Shown here one piece after another: positions 37,635 through 47,672 of a stretch of DNA of 64,000 nt. This DNA comes from Chloroflexota bacterium (lineage in GTDB: Bacteria; Chloroflexota; UBA6077; FW602-bin22), in contig VGOZ01000002.1 in assembly GCA_016875715.1 (NCBI GenBank), forward strand, positions 1 through 64,000, given 5' to 3'. The position numbers and the translations under genes are program-made. The first letter of the stretch is position 1, and every line of letters begins with the position of its first letter. The notes under the pieces were generated by a model, which saw only the letters and a program-made list of their open reading frames with translations, had not been told where the DNA came from and searched no databases.

Positions 37635-38707
37635 GGACGCCGACCCTGCGCGTGCCCGACACAGCTTTCGAGTCCGACAGTCGTGCCCCGGGCCGCGCCA
37701 CGAGGGTGGGGCGATGGATCGTTGCCGCCCTCGCCGCTCTGGCCGGAGCGGCGGCATTGGGCGGGCTGGCCGTCTTGCTCCAATGGGGGCCGTTCGCGCC
37801 GCCCGCGCCGTGGAATGGGGGTGCGATCGACCCGGCCCACGATGTAGGCGCTCTGACTCTCCTGCGCGCCGATGGCGTTCCTTTTCGGGAGACCGACCTG
37901 ATCGGCCGGACGACGCTGTTCTTCTTCGGCTACACCCGCTGCCCGGATGTCTGTCCGCTGGCACTGGCGCACGCCGCGCAGGTGGTGCGCGCGATGGGCG
38001 CGGATGGTGTGGGGCTGGACGTGTACTTTGTGACCGTCGATCCGGAGCGCGATACACCAGACCACCTGCGTGCCTATACCGCCAACTTCGGGCCTCGGGT
38101 CGTCGGACTCACGGGCACTGCCAGCCAGTTGGCCGCGGCCTACCGCGCCTTCGGCGTCGTGTCGGCAAGACGCCCGATCGAAGGACGTGCGGATGACTAC
38201 TCGGTGGATCACAGCACGTACGTCTACCTTCTCGATGCGACGGCGCGCGTTCGCCTGATCTACGGATTCGATCAGAATCCCGCCGGATTGGCGGAGGACG
38301 CGCGCCGGCTGATGCGCGAGCAGGTCGTCCGCGTGACGGGTGGGTGGACGCGAGCGGTCGCCCCGGGGATGACCGCCGGTGGCTTTCTCTTGATAGAAAA
38401 CCGCGGCGCGGCCGATCGCCTCATCGGAGCGCGTTCCGACGTCGCGGACCGGGTGGAGATTCACCGTACGACGATCGAGAACGGGATGGCGCGGATGGAA
38501 AAGGTGTCCGTACTGCCATTGCCGTTCGGTTCCACCCGCCTCGAGCCGGGCGGCCTGCACCTGATGCTCGTGGATGTGCGCCGTGCGCTGGCCGCCGACG
38601 AACGGATCGCGGTGACGCTCACTTTCGAGAACGCGGGAGAACTGCCGGCGGTGCTCGTCGTGCTGCCAGCGGGCGCCGCGATGCCGCCGGCGGGGACGGG
38701 GCGATGA
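37631..38707 (+). CDS. SCO1/SenC domain fused to PCu(A)C copper chaperone domain
   Basis: TTLFFFGYTRCPDVCPLAL (CxxxC), VDHSTYVYLLD; C-terminal GGFLLIENRGAADRLIGARSDVADRVEIHRTTIENGMARMEKV...LEPGGLHLMLVD. Confidence 0.85.
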   Translation: MRTPTLRVPDTAFESDSRAPGRATRVGRWIVAALAALAGAAALGGLAVLLQWGPFAPPAPWNGGAIDPAHDVGALTLLRADGVPFRETDLIGRTTLFFFGYTRCPDVCPLALAHAAQVVRAMGADGVGLDVYFVTVDPERDTPDHLRAYTANFGPRVVGLTGTASQLAAAYRAFGVVSARRPIEGRADDYSVDHSTYVYLLDATARVRLIYGFDQNPAGLAEDARRLMREQVVRVTGGWTRAVAPGMTAGGFLLIENRGAADRLIGARSDVADRVEIHRTTIENGMARMEKVSVLPLPFGSTRLEPGGLHLMLVDVRRALAADERIAVTLTFENAGELPAVLVVLPAGAAMPPAGTGR

Positions 38708-38852
38708 GGGTTCCCACACTCCTCCGGGCGCCGGTGTCCCCCGAGCGCCGCCATCCGGGTAAAGCCCCGACGCCGCGCGCCAGGTGCCTCGCGATGATGC
38801 GACCGACAGGAGTTGCGCGCCGCGAGCGCTCGATCCCAACGGAGGTGCGAAG

Positions 38853-39773
38853 GTGATCCAGGATAGCCGGCACACCATCATCGTCCCGCTCGACGGATCA
38901 GACCTGGCTGAGCACGCATTGGGCGCAGCGCTGCGTCTGGCCCCTCCCATGCGTGCGGCGCTGCTACTGCTCCGCGTCGTGCCCGAGTTTCCGCCCGACG
39001 AGCGCGTGCGTCAGGCAGCATCGGTCGAGGCCGGCGACGCCTACCTCGCGCCGCTCGCTGAGCGGGTCCACGAGTTAGGGCTGCCCGTGCAGATCGTCAC
39101 CTGCGCGGGAAACGCGTGGGAGAAGATCGTCGAGAACGCGATCGCCTGGCACGCCTCCCTCATCGTGATGGGAACGCACGGTCGGGGCGCGGTCGACCGC
39201 CTGCTCCACGGTTCGGTCGCTGATGCGGTCGTGCGTCACTCCGCGATCCCCGTGCTGCTGGTGCCGGCGCGCGCGGAGCATCACGCCACACTGGACGGCG
39301 ATTGCGTGCTCGTGACCGTGGATGGGTCGGCATTCGCCGAACGCGCCCTGAGCGTTGGGGCTGAGATCGCGCGGGAACTGACCGCGCCGCTCTTCATCCT
39401 GCGGGCGTCGTTCTGGGATCCAACGCCGACCAACGGCCTGGCTCCCTCGATGAGCGCGATCGATCTGATGGAGCAGGAATCGAAAGAGTACGTCGAACGG
39501 CTCGTCGACGAAGTGCGCCGCGCGGGTATCGATGCCCGCGGCCGCTCGATCTTCTCACCGGCGGCCCGCGCGATCGTCGAGATGGCCGAGGAAGCAAACG
39601 CGGCGCTCATCGTGATGGCGACGCACGGCCGCAGTGGTCTCAGTCGCCTGACGATGGGCTCGATCGCCACCGAGGTCGTCACCCACGCGCGCCGCCCGGT
39701 ACTGCTCGTGCGGGCGCAGGCCGCCGTCAACCCGATGCCCATCGTCGCCGGTCCCGCCGTGTCAATTCGGTAG
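38853..39773 (+). CDS. Tandem universal stress protein (two Usp domains)
   Basis: Two copies of IVMGTHGRGAVDRLLHGSVADAVVRHSAIPVLLV / IVMATHGRSGLSRLTMGSIATEVVTHARRPVLLV; GGAGG RBS. Confidence 0.9.
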   Translation: MIQDSRHTIIVPLDGSDLAEHALGAALRLAPPMRAALLLLRVVPEFPPDERVRQAASVEAGDAYLAPLAERVHELGLPVQIVTCAGNAWEKIVENAIAWHASLIVMGTHGRGAVDRLLHGSVADAVVRHSAIPVLLVPARAEHHATLDGDCVLVTVDGSAFAERALSVGAEIARELTAPLFILRASFWDPTPTNGLAPSMSAIDLMEQESKEYVERLVDEVRRAGIDARGRSIFSPAARAIVEMAEEANAALIVMATHGRSGLSRLTMGSIATEVVTHARRPVLLVRAQAAVNPMPIVAGPAVSIR

Positions 39774-39779
39774 TCGGGG

Positions 39780-40424
39780 ATGACACGCGTCTTCCTCTGT
39801 GACGACCACGTTCTTCTGCGTGCCGGGCTCCGGGCGCTGCTCGCATCGGAGCCCGGCCTGGAGATCGTGGGCGAGGCCGGCGATGGTGAATCGGCGCTCG
39901 AACAGATCGCTGTCCTGCGGCCGGATGTGGCACTGATCGACATCACCATGCCGGGCATCGATGGGCTCGAGACCACGAGGAGGCTCTCGGCCCGGGCGCC
40001 GGATGTCCGCACGCTCATCCTCACCATGCACGATGACCCGGAGTATCTGTACCAGGCACTCGACGCCGGTGCAGCCGGTTACGTGATGAAGAAGGCCGCC
40101 GAGCGCGACCTCATTGAGGCGATCCATAGAGTGCAGACCGACGGCACATTCCTCGCTCCGGCCGTGCATAGAAAGCTCGCCGCCGACTACATCGCGCGGC
40201 GCGACCGAGGCGAACTGGTTGGCCCGGTCGAGCACTTGACCCCGCGGGAGGAGGAGGTCCTTCGTCTCCTCGCCCAGGGGTACACAAACATGGAGATCGG
40301 CGAGACCCTTGTGATCAGCGTCAAGACCGTGGAGACGCACCGAGCCCATATCCTGGACAAGCTTGGCCTGCGAAAGCGGGCGGAGCTTGTGCGCTACGCC
40401 AGGACGCACGGCCTGCTTGCCTGA
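39780..40424 (+). CDS. NarL/LuxR-family response regulator
   Basis: 214 aa REC plus LTPREEEVLRLLAQGYTNMEIGETLVISVKTVETHRAHILDKLGL. Confidence 0.92.
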   Translation: MTRVFLCDDHVLLRAGLRALLASEPGLEIVGEAGDGESALEQIAVLRPDVALIDITMPGIDGLETTRRLSARAPDVRTLILTMHDDPEYLYQALDAGAAGYVMKKAAERDLIEAIHRVQTDGTFLAPAVHRKLAADYIARRDRGELVGPVEHLTPREEEVLRLLAQGYTNMEIGETLVISVKTVETHRAHILDKLGLRKRAELVRYARTHGLLA

Positions 40425-41602
40425 TGAAGGCTCGGCTCACCGCCACCCGCGACCTGTCCTCAGCGGCGCCGGTGACAGCAATGTCCTGGGCCGACCGCGC
40501 CGCCGCGCTCCTTCGCGTGCCGCTGGCGCTGAAGCTGATTGTTGCCAACGGCGCGCTCTTGCTCACCGTCGCCGGCACCGTCGCCTACGTCGATCGGATG
40601 GCTTTCGGCGCCGCGGTATCCGTGACCGCGGTTCCCGGCATCGCGGTGGTCGCCCTCTTCGGCATGATCGCGGCCACAGGCGTGAACGCGCTGCTCGTGC
40701 GCTGGGCGCTTGCTCCCCTTCGCGAACTGGAGCGTGTGGCCACTGCGGTCGAAAACGGCGACCTGCTTGTGCGCGCCCGGCTCGGTCCGATTCGCGATCG
40801 GCAGACAGAGCGCATCGGGGCGCTGGCAAACCGAATCCTCGATGCCCACGATCAGCACCGCCACCAGATAGAAGCCGCCGCCGCCCAACTCTCCCGGCTG
40901 AGCGCCCGGGAGATGGAAACTCGAGAGGTCGAGCGCGGCGAAGTGGCTATCGAACTGCGTGAGGAGATCGGGCAGGTTCTCACCGCCATCACTGTCGCGT
41001 TGCAGGCGCTCGTCAACGAGATCGACGCCGGCGGCCCGCTCGAATCTGCCCAGATTCGCGATCGGGTCGCCGAACTCATCGTCCTGGCCCGTGATTCGCA
41101 CGAGAGGTGCCTGCGGCGCGCTCAGGGGCTCCGCCCGAGTGTGCTGGATGACCTGGGTCTCGTGCCGGCGCTCCGTTCCGCCATCGCACGCTTCGGTGCG
41201 ACGCACGGCCTGGACATCGTCTTCACCGTGAGCGATCCACCGCCTCGCCCGCCACGTCACGTGGGCACCGCCCTCTATCGTGTTGTGGAGGAGGCAATCG
41301 CCAACACGGTGCGCCACGCCGGCGCGACACACATCGACGTGGACCTCGTCGTCGATGACGGCGCTCTCCGCGTCGCGATCGTCGACGATGGGCAGGGGTT
41401 CGATGCAACGCGATCCCTCGACCCGCGGATGCTGGGAATCGCCGCGATGCGTCAGCGGGTTAAGGCGCTGGGTGGGGAACTCGCTCTCTGGAGCGAGGTG
41501 GGCGAGGGGACCCGCGTTGAGGCAAGCGTACCCGAGGGCGCCTGGATGGGCGACGCTCCCACGCCGCATCACATTTCAGGTGATTCCCCGATCCGTGGGT
41601 AG
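40424..41602 (+). CDS. NarX-like sensor histidine kinase (HisKA_3)
   Basis: 392 aa; HAMP-like region, ALYRVVEEAIANTVRHAGATHIDVDL, overlapping start with regulator stop. Confidence 0.88.
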   Translation: MKARLTATRDLSSAAPVTAMSWADRAAALLRVPLALKLIVANGALLLTVAGTVAYVDRMAFGAAVSVTAVPGIAVVALFGMIAATGVNALLVRWALAPLRELERVATAVENGDLLVRARLGPIRDRQTERIGALANRILDAHDQHRHQIEAAAAQLSRLSAREMETREVERGEVAIELREEIGQVLTAITVALQALVNEIDAGGPLESAQIRDRVAELIVLARDSHERCLRRAQGLRPSVLDDLGLVPALRSAIARFGATHGLDIVFTVSDPPPRPPRHVGTALYRVVEEAIANTVRHAGATHIDVDLVVDDGALRVAIVDDGQGFDATRSLDPRMLGIAAMRQRVKALGGELALWSEVGEGTRVEASVPEGAWMGDAPTPHHISGDSPIRG

Positions 41603-41625
41603 GACTTCTTTCCTACCCTCGTGGC

Positions 41626-41871
41626 GTGGACTTCTGGGATGAGGACCTGATGCTTCGTGCCGGACAGCGCGTTCCGCCGGGGCGCTACATGCGCGTCGAC
41701 GTGCCCACCGCGCGCACGCTGATCCTGGAGGTGGAGGACTTCCTCCCGGCCTCGTGCGACGGACACATCGCCCTCTATCAGCCGGCCGCGTTCTGCATGC
41801 CGGCATCGCGGACGATCGACGTCTATGCGTTCGAGGTGTTCGTCGGCGCGGCGAACCTGGCGGCCGCCTGA
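41626..41871 (+). CDS. Hypothetical small protein
   Basis: 81 aa ORF 24 bp downstream of kinase on same strand. Confidence 0.4.
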   Translation: MDFWDEDLMLRAGQRVPPGRYMRVDVPTARTLILEVEDFLPASCDGHIALYQPAAFCMPASRTIDVYAFEVFVGAANLAAA

Positions 41872-41899
41872 GGGTCGCCCTTGCCGGCGCGCCCCGCGA

Positions 41900-42832
41900 T
41901 CACATCAGTTCGCGGACGAGTCCCTGCGCGAGTTCGGGTGAGATGCCCAGGGAGCGTCGGGCGAGTGCGCCACCCGAAGCCAGGACCGGCTCGAGCTGAT
42001 CCAGACTGGGCAAATCATCGCGCTTCCAGAACAGGCCGATAGGGATCTCATCGCCCCAGATGTACGCCTGTTCCATCGCGGCCTGGAAATCCGACGGATC
42101 GTGGCCGCGATCCTCCAGCTTGTAGGTGCGCTGCTTGAAGAAGTCGTGGGTGTTGTCTCGGTTGAATGTGACGCACGGACTGAAACAGTCGATGAGGGCG
42201 AACCCCTTGTGGGTGATTCCGCCCTTGATGAGCTCGACCAGGTGGCGGATCTGACCCGTATAGCCGCGGGCAACGTAGGTCGCTCCGGCGGCAATCGCGA
42301 CCGGGATCGGGTTGATCGGGTTCTCGACGCTCCCCTGCGGCGTGCTCTTGGTCTTCATACCCTTGATGCTGGTGGGGGAGACCTGCCCCGTCGTGAGGCC
42401 GTAGATCTGGTTATCCATCACGATGTAGGTGAGGTCGACATTACGGCGGATCGAGTGCATGAAGTGGTTGCCACCAATGCCGTAGCCGTCACCGTCGCCG
42501 CCGGTCGCGATCACCTTCAGTTCGTGATTCGCTAGGGCGACCCCGCTCGCCACAGCAAGCGCGCGGCCGTGCAGCGTATGCATACCGTAGGTATTGATAT
42601 AGCCCGGGAGGTTCGAGGAGCAGCCGATGCCGCTGACCGTGACCACCTCGTGCGGATAGAGCTCCAGCTCCACGATCGCCTGCTTCAGCGCGTTGAGGAC
42701 GCCGAAATCCCCACATCCCGGGCACCAATCGGGCTCGGCCTTCCCCTTCAGATCACGCACGGTGAGATGGGGTCGGGCCGAACGCTCCTGCGGCGAGTCC
42801 GCCGGATGGGCGCTGGGTACGACGACACTCAT
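41900..42832 (-). CDS. korB: 2-oxoacid:ferredoxin oxidoreductase beta subunit
   Basis: WCPGCGDFGVLNALKQAI, GIGCSSNLPGYINTYGMHTLHGRALAVASG, GDGDGYGIGGNH. Confidence 0.92.
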   Translation of the reverse strand: MSVVVPSAHPADSPQERSARPHLTVRDLKGKAEPDWCPGCGDFGVLNALKQAIVELELYPHEVVTVSGIGCSSNLPGYINTYGMHTLHGRALAVASGVALANHELKVIATGGDGDGYGIGGNHFMHSIRRNVDLTYIVMDNQIYGLTTGQVSPTSIKGMKTKSTPQGSVENPINPIPVAIAAGATYVARGYTGQIRHLVELIKGGITHKGFALIDCFSPCVTFNRDNTHDFFKQRTYKLEDRGHDPSDFQAAMEQAYIWGDEIPIGLFWKRDDLPSLDQLEPVLASGGALARRSLGISPELAQGLVRELM

Positions 42833-42843
42833 GGACTCTTCCT

Positions 42844-44637
42844 CTAGACTAGGATCTCGTGGGTCGGGACGTAGCGCAGCGTCCCCACCAGGACCTTCTT
42901 CACGCCCTCCACGATGTGGTGGGGCATGAAGGGCTCGCCATCGTATTTGCGGATGTGGCCGTCGGCGACGAGGCCCGTCTCCGAACGCAGGTAGCGCGCG
43001 AACTGGCCGCTGTAGTTGTTCTCGACCATGATCGTGCGCCGGGCCCGACCGAAGATGGCCGCGATCGCGTCGCCGTGGAGCGGCACGATCCACTGCACCT
43101 GAAGGTTGTTCGCCGTGATCCCCTCGGCGGCAAGGTGCTCGATCGCCTCCCGAATCACGCCGCGAGTGGAACCCCACCCGACGAGCGTAACCTGGGCATC
43201 CGCAGGCCCGAATAGTTCGGGCGGGTCGAGGCGCGCGAGCACGCCGTCCATCTTCCGCATCCGCTTCTCGTGCATTGCCTGCCGCTTGAGCGGGTTCGTG
43301 AACTCGTCGGAGATGAGCACGCCATCCTCGTCGTGCTCGTCGGTCGCGACCACGTGGACGTATCCCTCGGTACCCGGGAAGGCTCGAGGGGAGATGCCGC
43401 TCGGGGTGATCTCGTAACGGTTGTAATGGCCGTTGTGCTGATCCGCGGCCGCGCCGTTCGAACTGATCACCTCGCCGCGATCGATCGCGACGTTGAAATC
43501 GAGCGCAGCCGGGTCGATCGAGAAGCGCCCCTCGGAAAGGAGCAGATCGGAGAGGATGATGCCGGGGCACTGGAACCGATCGACAAGATTGAACAGCTTG
43601 GGCACGACCGAGAAGCATTCCTCGATCGAGGTCGGCGCGACGATGATGCGTGGGTAGTCGCCCTGCCCGGCGCCGAGCGCTTGCCACAGGTCGCCCTGCT
43701 CGGTCTTGGTGGGAACGCCTGTCGCCGGACCGGCGCGCTGAACGTCGATACAGACGACCGGAATCTCCATCATCGCCGCCGCGCCGAGAGCCTCGGTCAT
43801 CAACGCGAAGCCACCGCCGGATGTAGCGCACATCGCGCGCACGCCTGTATGCGCCGCGCCGATCGCCATGTTGATGACGCCCAGTTCGTCCTCGACCTGG
43901 CGAACCATGATCCCCAACTGGCGGCCATGCGACGCCATCCAGTGAAGGACGCCGGTGGATGGGCTCATCGGGTAGGCGCAGTAGAACCGCACCCCCGCGG
44001 CCGCACCGCCCATTGCCAGCGCGGTGTTGCCATCAATGAACGCGAGCGGCTTGCCCGTGTCTGGCAGGGGGAAAGGGAACGGCGTGTAATGCGCCGCCGC
44101 ATGGGAGTACCCAGCCCACGCCACGCCCACGTTCTCCTTCACTACGGCCTCGCCCTTGGACCGGAACTGGCGCGTGAGGATTTCTTCGAGGATCGAGAAC
44201 TCCACGCCCATCAGCTGCAGACCCGCGGCCAGCGCGATCGTGTTCTGCACCAGATCGCCCTTCACGTTCGGGGCGAGCCCCTTGACCGAGAAGGGGCATA
44301 ACTGCGCCCCAGGACTCGCCGTGCCCGGCTTGATTCGATCGCCGTTGAACAGGATGGCCGACCCGGCGCCCATCAGCTTCAGGTGCCGATCCATCGTGTC
44401 CTGGTTCAGGCAGATCAGCAGGTCGAGCCGATCGCCGTGGCTGAGGACCGGCGCATCACTCGTCCTGAGCGTGAGGAAGATGTGCCCGCCGCGAATGATC
44501 GATTGGTAGGCGTCGTATACGTTGACGTGCAACCCACGACGCACAAGGATGCGTGCGAGGATATTGCCCGGAGTGGCGATTCCCTGGCCCGCGGCACCAC
44601 CAATCGCGATTGCGAGATCGACCTTACCCACCGACAC
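42844..44637 (-). CDS. korA: 2-oxoacid:acceptor oxidoreductase alpha subunit (gamma domain fused)
   Basis: 597 aa; GGAAGQGIATPGNILARILVRRGLHVNVYD then YPMSPSTGVLHWM. Confidence 0.92.
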   Translation of the reverse strand: MSVGKVDLAIAIGGAAGQGIATPGNILARILVRRGLHVNVYDAYQSIIRGGHIFLTLRTSDAPVLSHGDRLDLLICLNQDTMDRHLKLMGAGSAILFNGDRIKPGTASPGAQLCPFSVKGLAPNVKGDLVQNTIALAAGLQLMGVEFSILEEILTRQFRSKGEAVVKENVGVAWAGYSHAAAHYTPFPFPLPDTGKPLAFIDGNTALAMGGAAAGVRFYCAYPMSPSTGVLHWMASHGRQLGIMVRQVEDELGVINMAIGAAHTGVRAMCATSGGGFALMTEALGAAAMMEIPVVCIDVQRAGPATGVPTKTEQGDLWQALGAGQGDYPRIIVAPTSIEECFSVVPKLFNLVDRFQCPGIILSDLLLSEGRFSIDPAALDFNVAIDRGEVISSNGAAADQHNGHYNRYEITPSGISPRAFPGTEGYVHVVATDEHDEDGVLISDEFTNPLKRQAMHEKRMRKMDGVLARLDPPELFGPADAQVTLVGWGSTRGVIREAIEHLAAEGITANNLQVQWIVPLHGDAIAAIFGRARRTIMVENNYSGQFARYLRSETGLVADGHIRKYDGEPFMPHHIVEGVKKVLVGTLRYVPTHEILV

Positions 44638-44755
44638 AGTCTCCGAGACGTCGTCTAGCGGTCGAGCCGCGGCGGGTCGTGATCCCAGTCGCGTCTATGG
44701 CCCGCTCCAGTTCTGTATGTGACACCGTAGCACAGGGGCCCTTCCCGGGGTGCGT

Positions 44756-45350
44756 TCATCCTGGCGCCGCCGGGTATCCAGCGGCTTCCGCTTCCGCCAC
44801 CGAGGCGTAGCAGCGGGTCGGACGTGCCGCACGGTAGGCGATGTGCAGCGGCGCGTAGTGACGCCGGTCCGTCGCCGAGATGACTGCCTTGACAGGAAAG
44901 GTGCTCGGGCACGTGTCAATCGCGACTGGCGGCATGCCTGCTTCGGATTGACTGTTCCCCATTCGGGGTACCGCCGTCGCACCGCCGAGCGGCGCTAGAG
45001 TGCGGACCGCGGGTAGGGTGGGCAGGCCGGGGCGAGGTACCACGGGCCCTGAGCCCGTCGCGGTGACCCGCCCGGCGAACGCGGGCGTGGCGGTTGACAG
45101 TCGACGTGCGACCGTGACCGTGGGCCGGGGCGTCGCCGCCGGTGGGCCCGTGGCGGCGGTGTCGGGAACTCCGCGCACGAGCGAGACGGTGGTCCGCTGG
45201 GCGGCTGGACGTTCCGGTGTTGTGGGGCGCTCCGGTGTCGGTGACCCGGGTCCGCCTGCGACGAGAACGCCGCGCGTCGACGACCCCGGGGTGATCGGCT
45301 GCGGTTCCGGGGTGCCACACCCGCTCGCGCCCCAGACGAGCGCCACCGTC
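44756..45350 (-). CDS. Lipoprotein with low-complexity linker and C-terminal sunset-like motif
   Basis: LVWGASGCG lipobox; Pro/Thr-rich linker; C-terminus CPSTFPVKAVISATDRRHYAPL...RCYASVAEAEAAGYPAAPG. Confidence 0.55.
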
Positions 45351-45357
45351 ACAAGCG

Positions 45358-46194
45358 TCAGCCAGAACGCGCGAGAAGTCCGGCCAGCGTTCCGCCGAGG
45401 ATCTTCGATCGGTCTTCCTCCGACAGGTGACGCGCCCCCTCGCGGAACGCCTCCAGGCTCTGACGATAGGTCATCGACCGGCGGACGACCGGATAGTCGG
45501 ATCCCCAGCAGAGCCGGTCCGGCCCGTACGCGTCGACGATCGAGCGGAGGAGCGCGAGACAATCCGGATAGGGGAAGCCCCACGCCCGCTCGGAGGCGTA
45601 GTGGAAGCCGGAGATCTTCAGCCAGATGTTGGGGATCGCGGCCGAGCCCAGCACCGCCGCGATGGTGTCGGGTTGCCCGACCCTCGCCGAGCCCATGTGG
45701 TGGCAAAGGAAGGTGAGTTCCGGGAAGTCGCTCGCCAGCCGTCGGAGCATCGGTTGGAGGTGAGCGGGCAGCGCCAGGCTGACGATCTGGCGGTGCGCCC
45801 TAGCGACCGAGAAGAAGGATCGCGCTTCCGGTCCGAGATACCAGGCACCATCGTCCTCGGCTCGTATGTAGTGGGTGAATCCCTTCAGGCTGTAGCGCGC
45901 GATCGCCGACTCCAGGCGGTGTGCGGCGCCGGGTGCCTGGTAGGTCGGCCACCAGAAGCAATCGACATCGGCGAACTGGTCCAGGCGTGCGCCGTGAACG
46001 CGCACGCATGCGTGGCCGTAGTCGTTGTTCTCCGGGTTGTGATCGATGCGCGCGCACACGAGTACCGCGCGGTCGACGCCGCATCGATCCATCTCCCACA
46101 GGAGTTGCTCGACACGACCGCGACTCTCCGGATCGGGGACGGGCGGCTCGTAGGGCCAGCGCCGCCAGGCGTGGCAGTGAGAGTCGACGATCAC
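45358..46194 (-). CDS. Amidohydrolase family protein
   Basis: 278 aa; MIVDSHCHAWRRWPY, LTFLCHHMGSARVG, DRLCWGSDYPVV. Confidence 0.88.
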   Translation of the reverse strand: MIVDSHCHAWRRWPYEPPVPDPESRGRVEQLLWEMDRCGVDRAVLVCARIDHNPENNDYGHACVRVHGARLDQFADVDCFWWPTYQAPGAAHRLESAIARYSLKGFTHYIRAEDDGAWYLGPEARSFFSVARAHRQIVSLALPAHLQPMLRRLASDFPELTFLCHHMGSARVGQPDTIAAVLGSAAIPNIWLKISGFHYASERAWGFPYPDCLALLRSIVDAYGPDRLCWGSDYPVVRRSMTYRQSLEAFREGARHLSEEDRSKILGGTLAGLLARSG

Positions 46195-46463
46195 GCGGCG
46201 GGTCCCGGCGCCACGCGGCGGGAGCGCCGGGGCGTCCAGGCCTGATCCGGCGCCGGCGGTGGGAGATTCTTCGCGACTTCGTCGAGGAGGCGTCGCGTCG
46301 TCGTCACGATCTCCTGGACCGCCGATTCGAAGACCGCCTCGTGGCGGGCGGTCGGCCGCGAGAAGCCGCTCACCTTGCGCACGAACTGCCGCGCGGCGGC
46401 GGCGATGGCGGCGTCATCGCCGATCGCGCCGCCGTTCCGCAGGATCTGAATGCTCCGACACAC
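46191..46463 (-). CDS. DUF2277 family protein
   Basis: VCRSIQILRNGG...AAARQFVRKVSGFSRPTARHEAVFESAVQEIVTTTRRLLDEV. Confidence 0.75.
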   Translation of the reverse strand: MCRSIQILRNGGAIGDDAAIAAAARQFVRKVSGFSRPTARHEAVFESAVQEIVTTTRRLLDEVAKNLPPPAPDQAWTPRRSRRVAPGPAA

Positions 46464-46572
46464 GAGCACATCCCTCCCTCGGTGGTGCATCGTCGCAGGC
46501 AGCCCGCGGCGCGGGCAAGGACCAGGGTCCGCATCCGTGCGCCCCGCCGCGCCGCATCACCCCGCGACCGCG

Positions 46573-47199
46573 CTACCAACCGCGGGCGATCCACTCCGCG
46601 AGGTGAGGGCGCTCGGCGCCGATCGTTGTTTCCCTGCCATGGCCCGGGTACACCCGCGTCTCGTCCGGAAGCACGAACAGGTGTGTCTTGATCTTCTCGA
46701 TGAGGAGAGGGAAGTCACTGCCGGCGCGTCGCGTGTTGCCGGGACCGCCCGGGAAGAGCGTGTCGCCGGCGATCAGGTGGCCCGGGTAGGAGAAGCAAAC
46801 GCCGCCGGCGGTGTGGCCCGGTGTATGGAGCACCAGAAACGAAAGTGACCCGACGGTGAGGAGGTCGCCGTGCTCCAGGTAACGGTCGGGACCGCTGCTG
46901 AGCGCCGCCGCGTCCGCGCGGTGGATCGCCACCGGGACGTCCAGCGCCGATCGGACTGCGTCCAGCGCGCGGATGTGATCGCCATCGCCGTGTGTTTCCC
47001 AGATCGCCTGGACCTTCGTATCGTGGCACGCAGCGAGGATGCGCTCCGCCTCGTCAGCGCAATCGACGATCACACTCTCCCGCGTCGCCGCGTCGATGAG
47101 GATGTAGACGTTGTTGTCCAAACCGCCGACCGAGAGTTTCCGGATGTGCAACCGATCGTCGGCGAATTGCGGATCCGCGTAGCGCGTCGCCACTGGCAC
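46573..47199 (-). CDS. MBL-fold metallo-hydrolase (glyoxalase II-like)
   Basis: WETHGDGDHIRALDAV, LHTPGHTAGGVCFSYPGHLIAGDTLFPGGPG. Confidence 0.88.
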   Translation of the reverse strand: MPVATRYADPQFADDRLHIRKLSVGGLDNNVYILIDAATRESVIVDCADEAERILAACHDTKVQAIWETHGDGDHIRALDAVRSALDVPVAIHRADAAALSSGPDRYLEHGDLLTVGSLSFLVLHTPGHTAGGVCFSYPGHLIAGDTLFPGGPGNTRRAGSDFPLLIEKIKTHLFVLPDETRVYPGHGRETTIGAERPHLAEWIARGW

Positions 47200-47644
47200 A
47201 GCATACGGCCTCGAGGGTGGGGCCGGCGCGGTCAGCACGCAGGACGTCCCCGCCAGGTCGGGGGATTCCCCGACGCATCGCCAGAAAGGAACCGAGAGAC
47301 TGTGAACGCGACGCACAAAGCGGGAGGAGCAAAAGGGGCGGCGCCAGGAAGCCGAAACGCGCGTCGGGGCGCGCGGATGATGGCGAAGCCAGCGGGTCGC
47401 TCGATGGAAGATCGAGCGCGTACCTTCCCTCCCGCGGGAGGATCGGGGCGGCGAGGCTCTCGGTTCTCCCGTCGCGTTTCCCGGTATAACCGGGGGCCCA
47501 GCCCATCCGAGTGGCTTACGCGCCGCGCTGCGGATGCTTGCCCGCGGGGACGCTCGATGCAATATCGCCGGGCGACCGGTGGAGCCGTGTGCAAACCGTG
47601 CTCCCACACGACTCCTGACGCGTGCCAGAACAGTCCCCCAGTCC

Positions 47645-47661
47645 ACTATCCATATGATAGT
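47645..47661. promoter_or_regulatory. Operator-like palindrome upstream of LLM gene
   Basis: ACTATC-CATAT-GATAGT perfect 6-bp arms, AT-rich, 11 nt before ATG. Confidence 0.5.
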
Positions 47662-47672
47662 ATCCGTCTCCT

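Noticed and set aside
41900-43831. 643-aa ORF covering KorB plus upstream sequence
   Set aside because: Only the part from MSVVVPSAHPAD (42832) is KorB; the rest is an out-of-frame overlap with korA.
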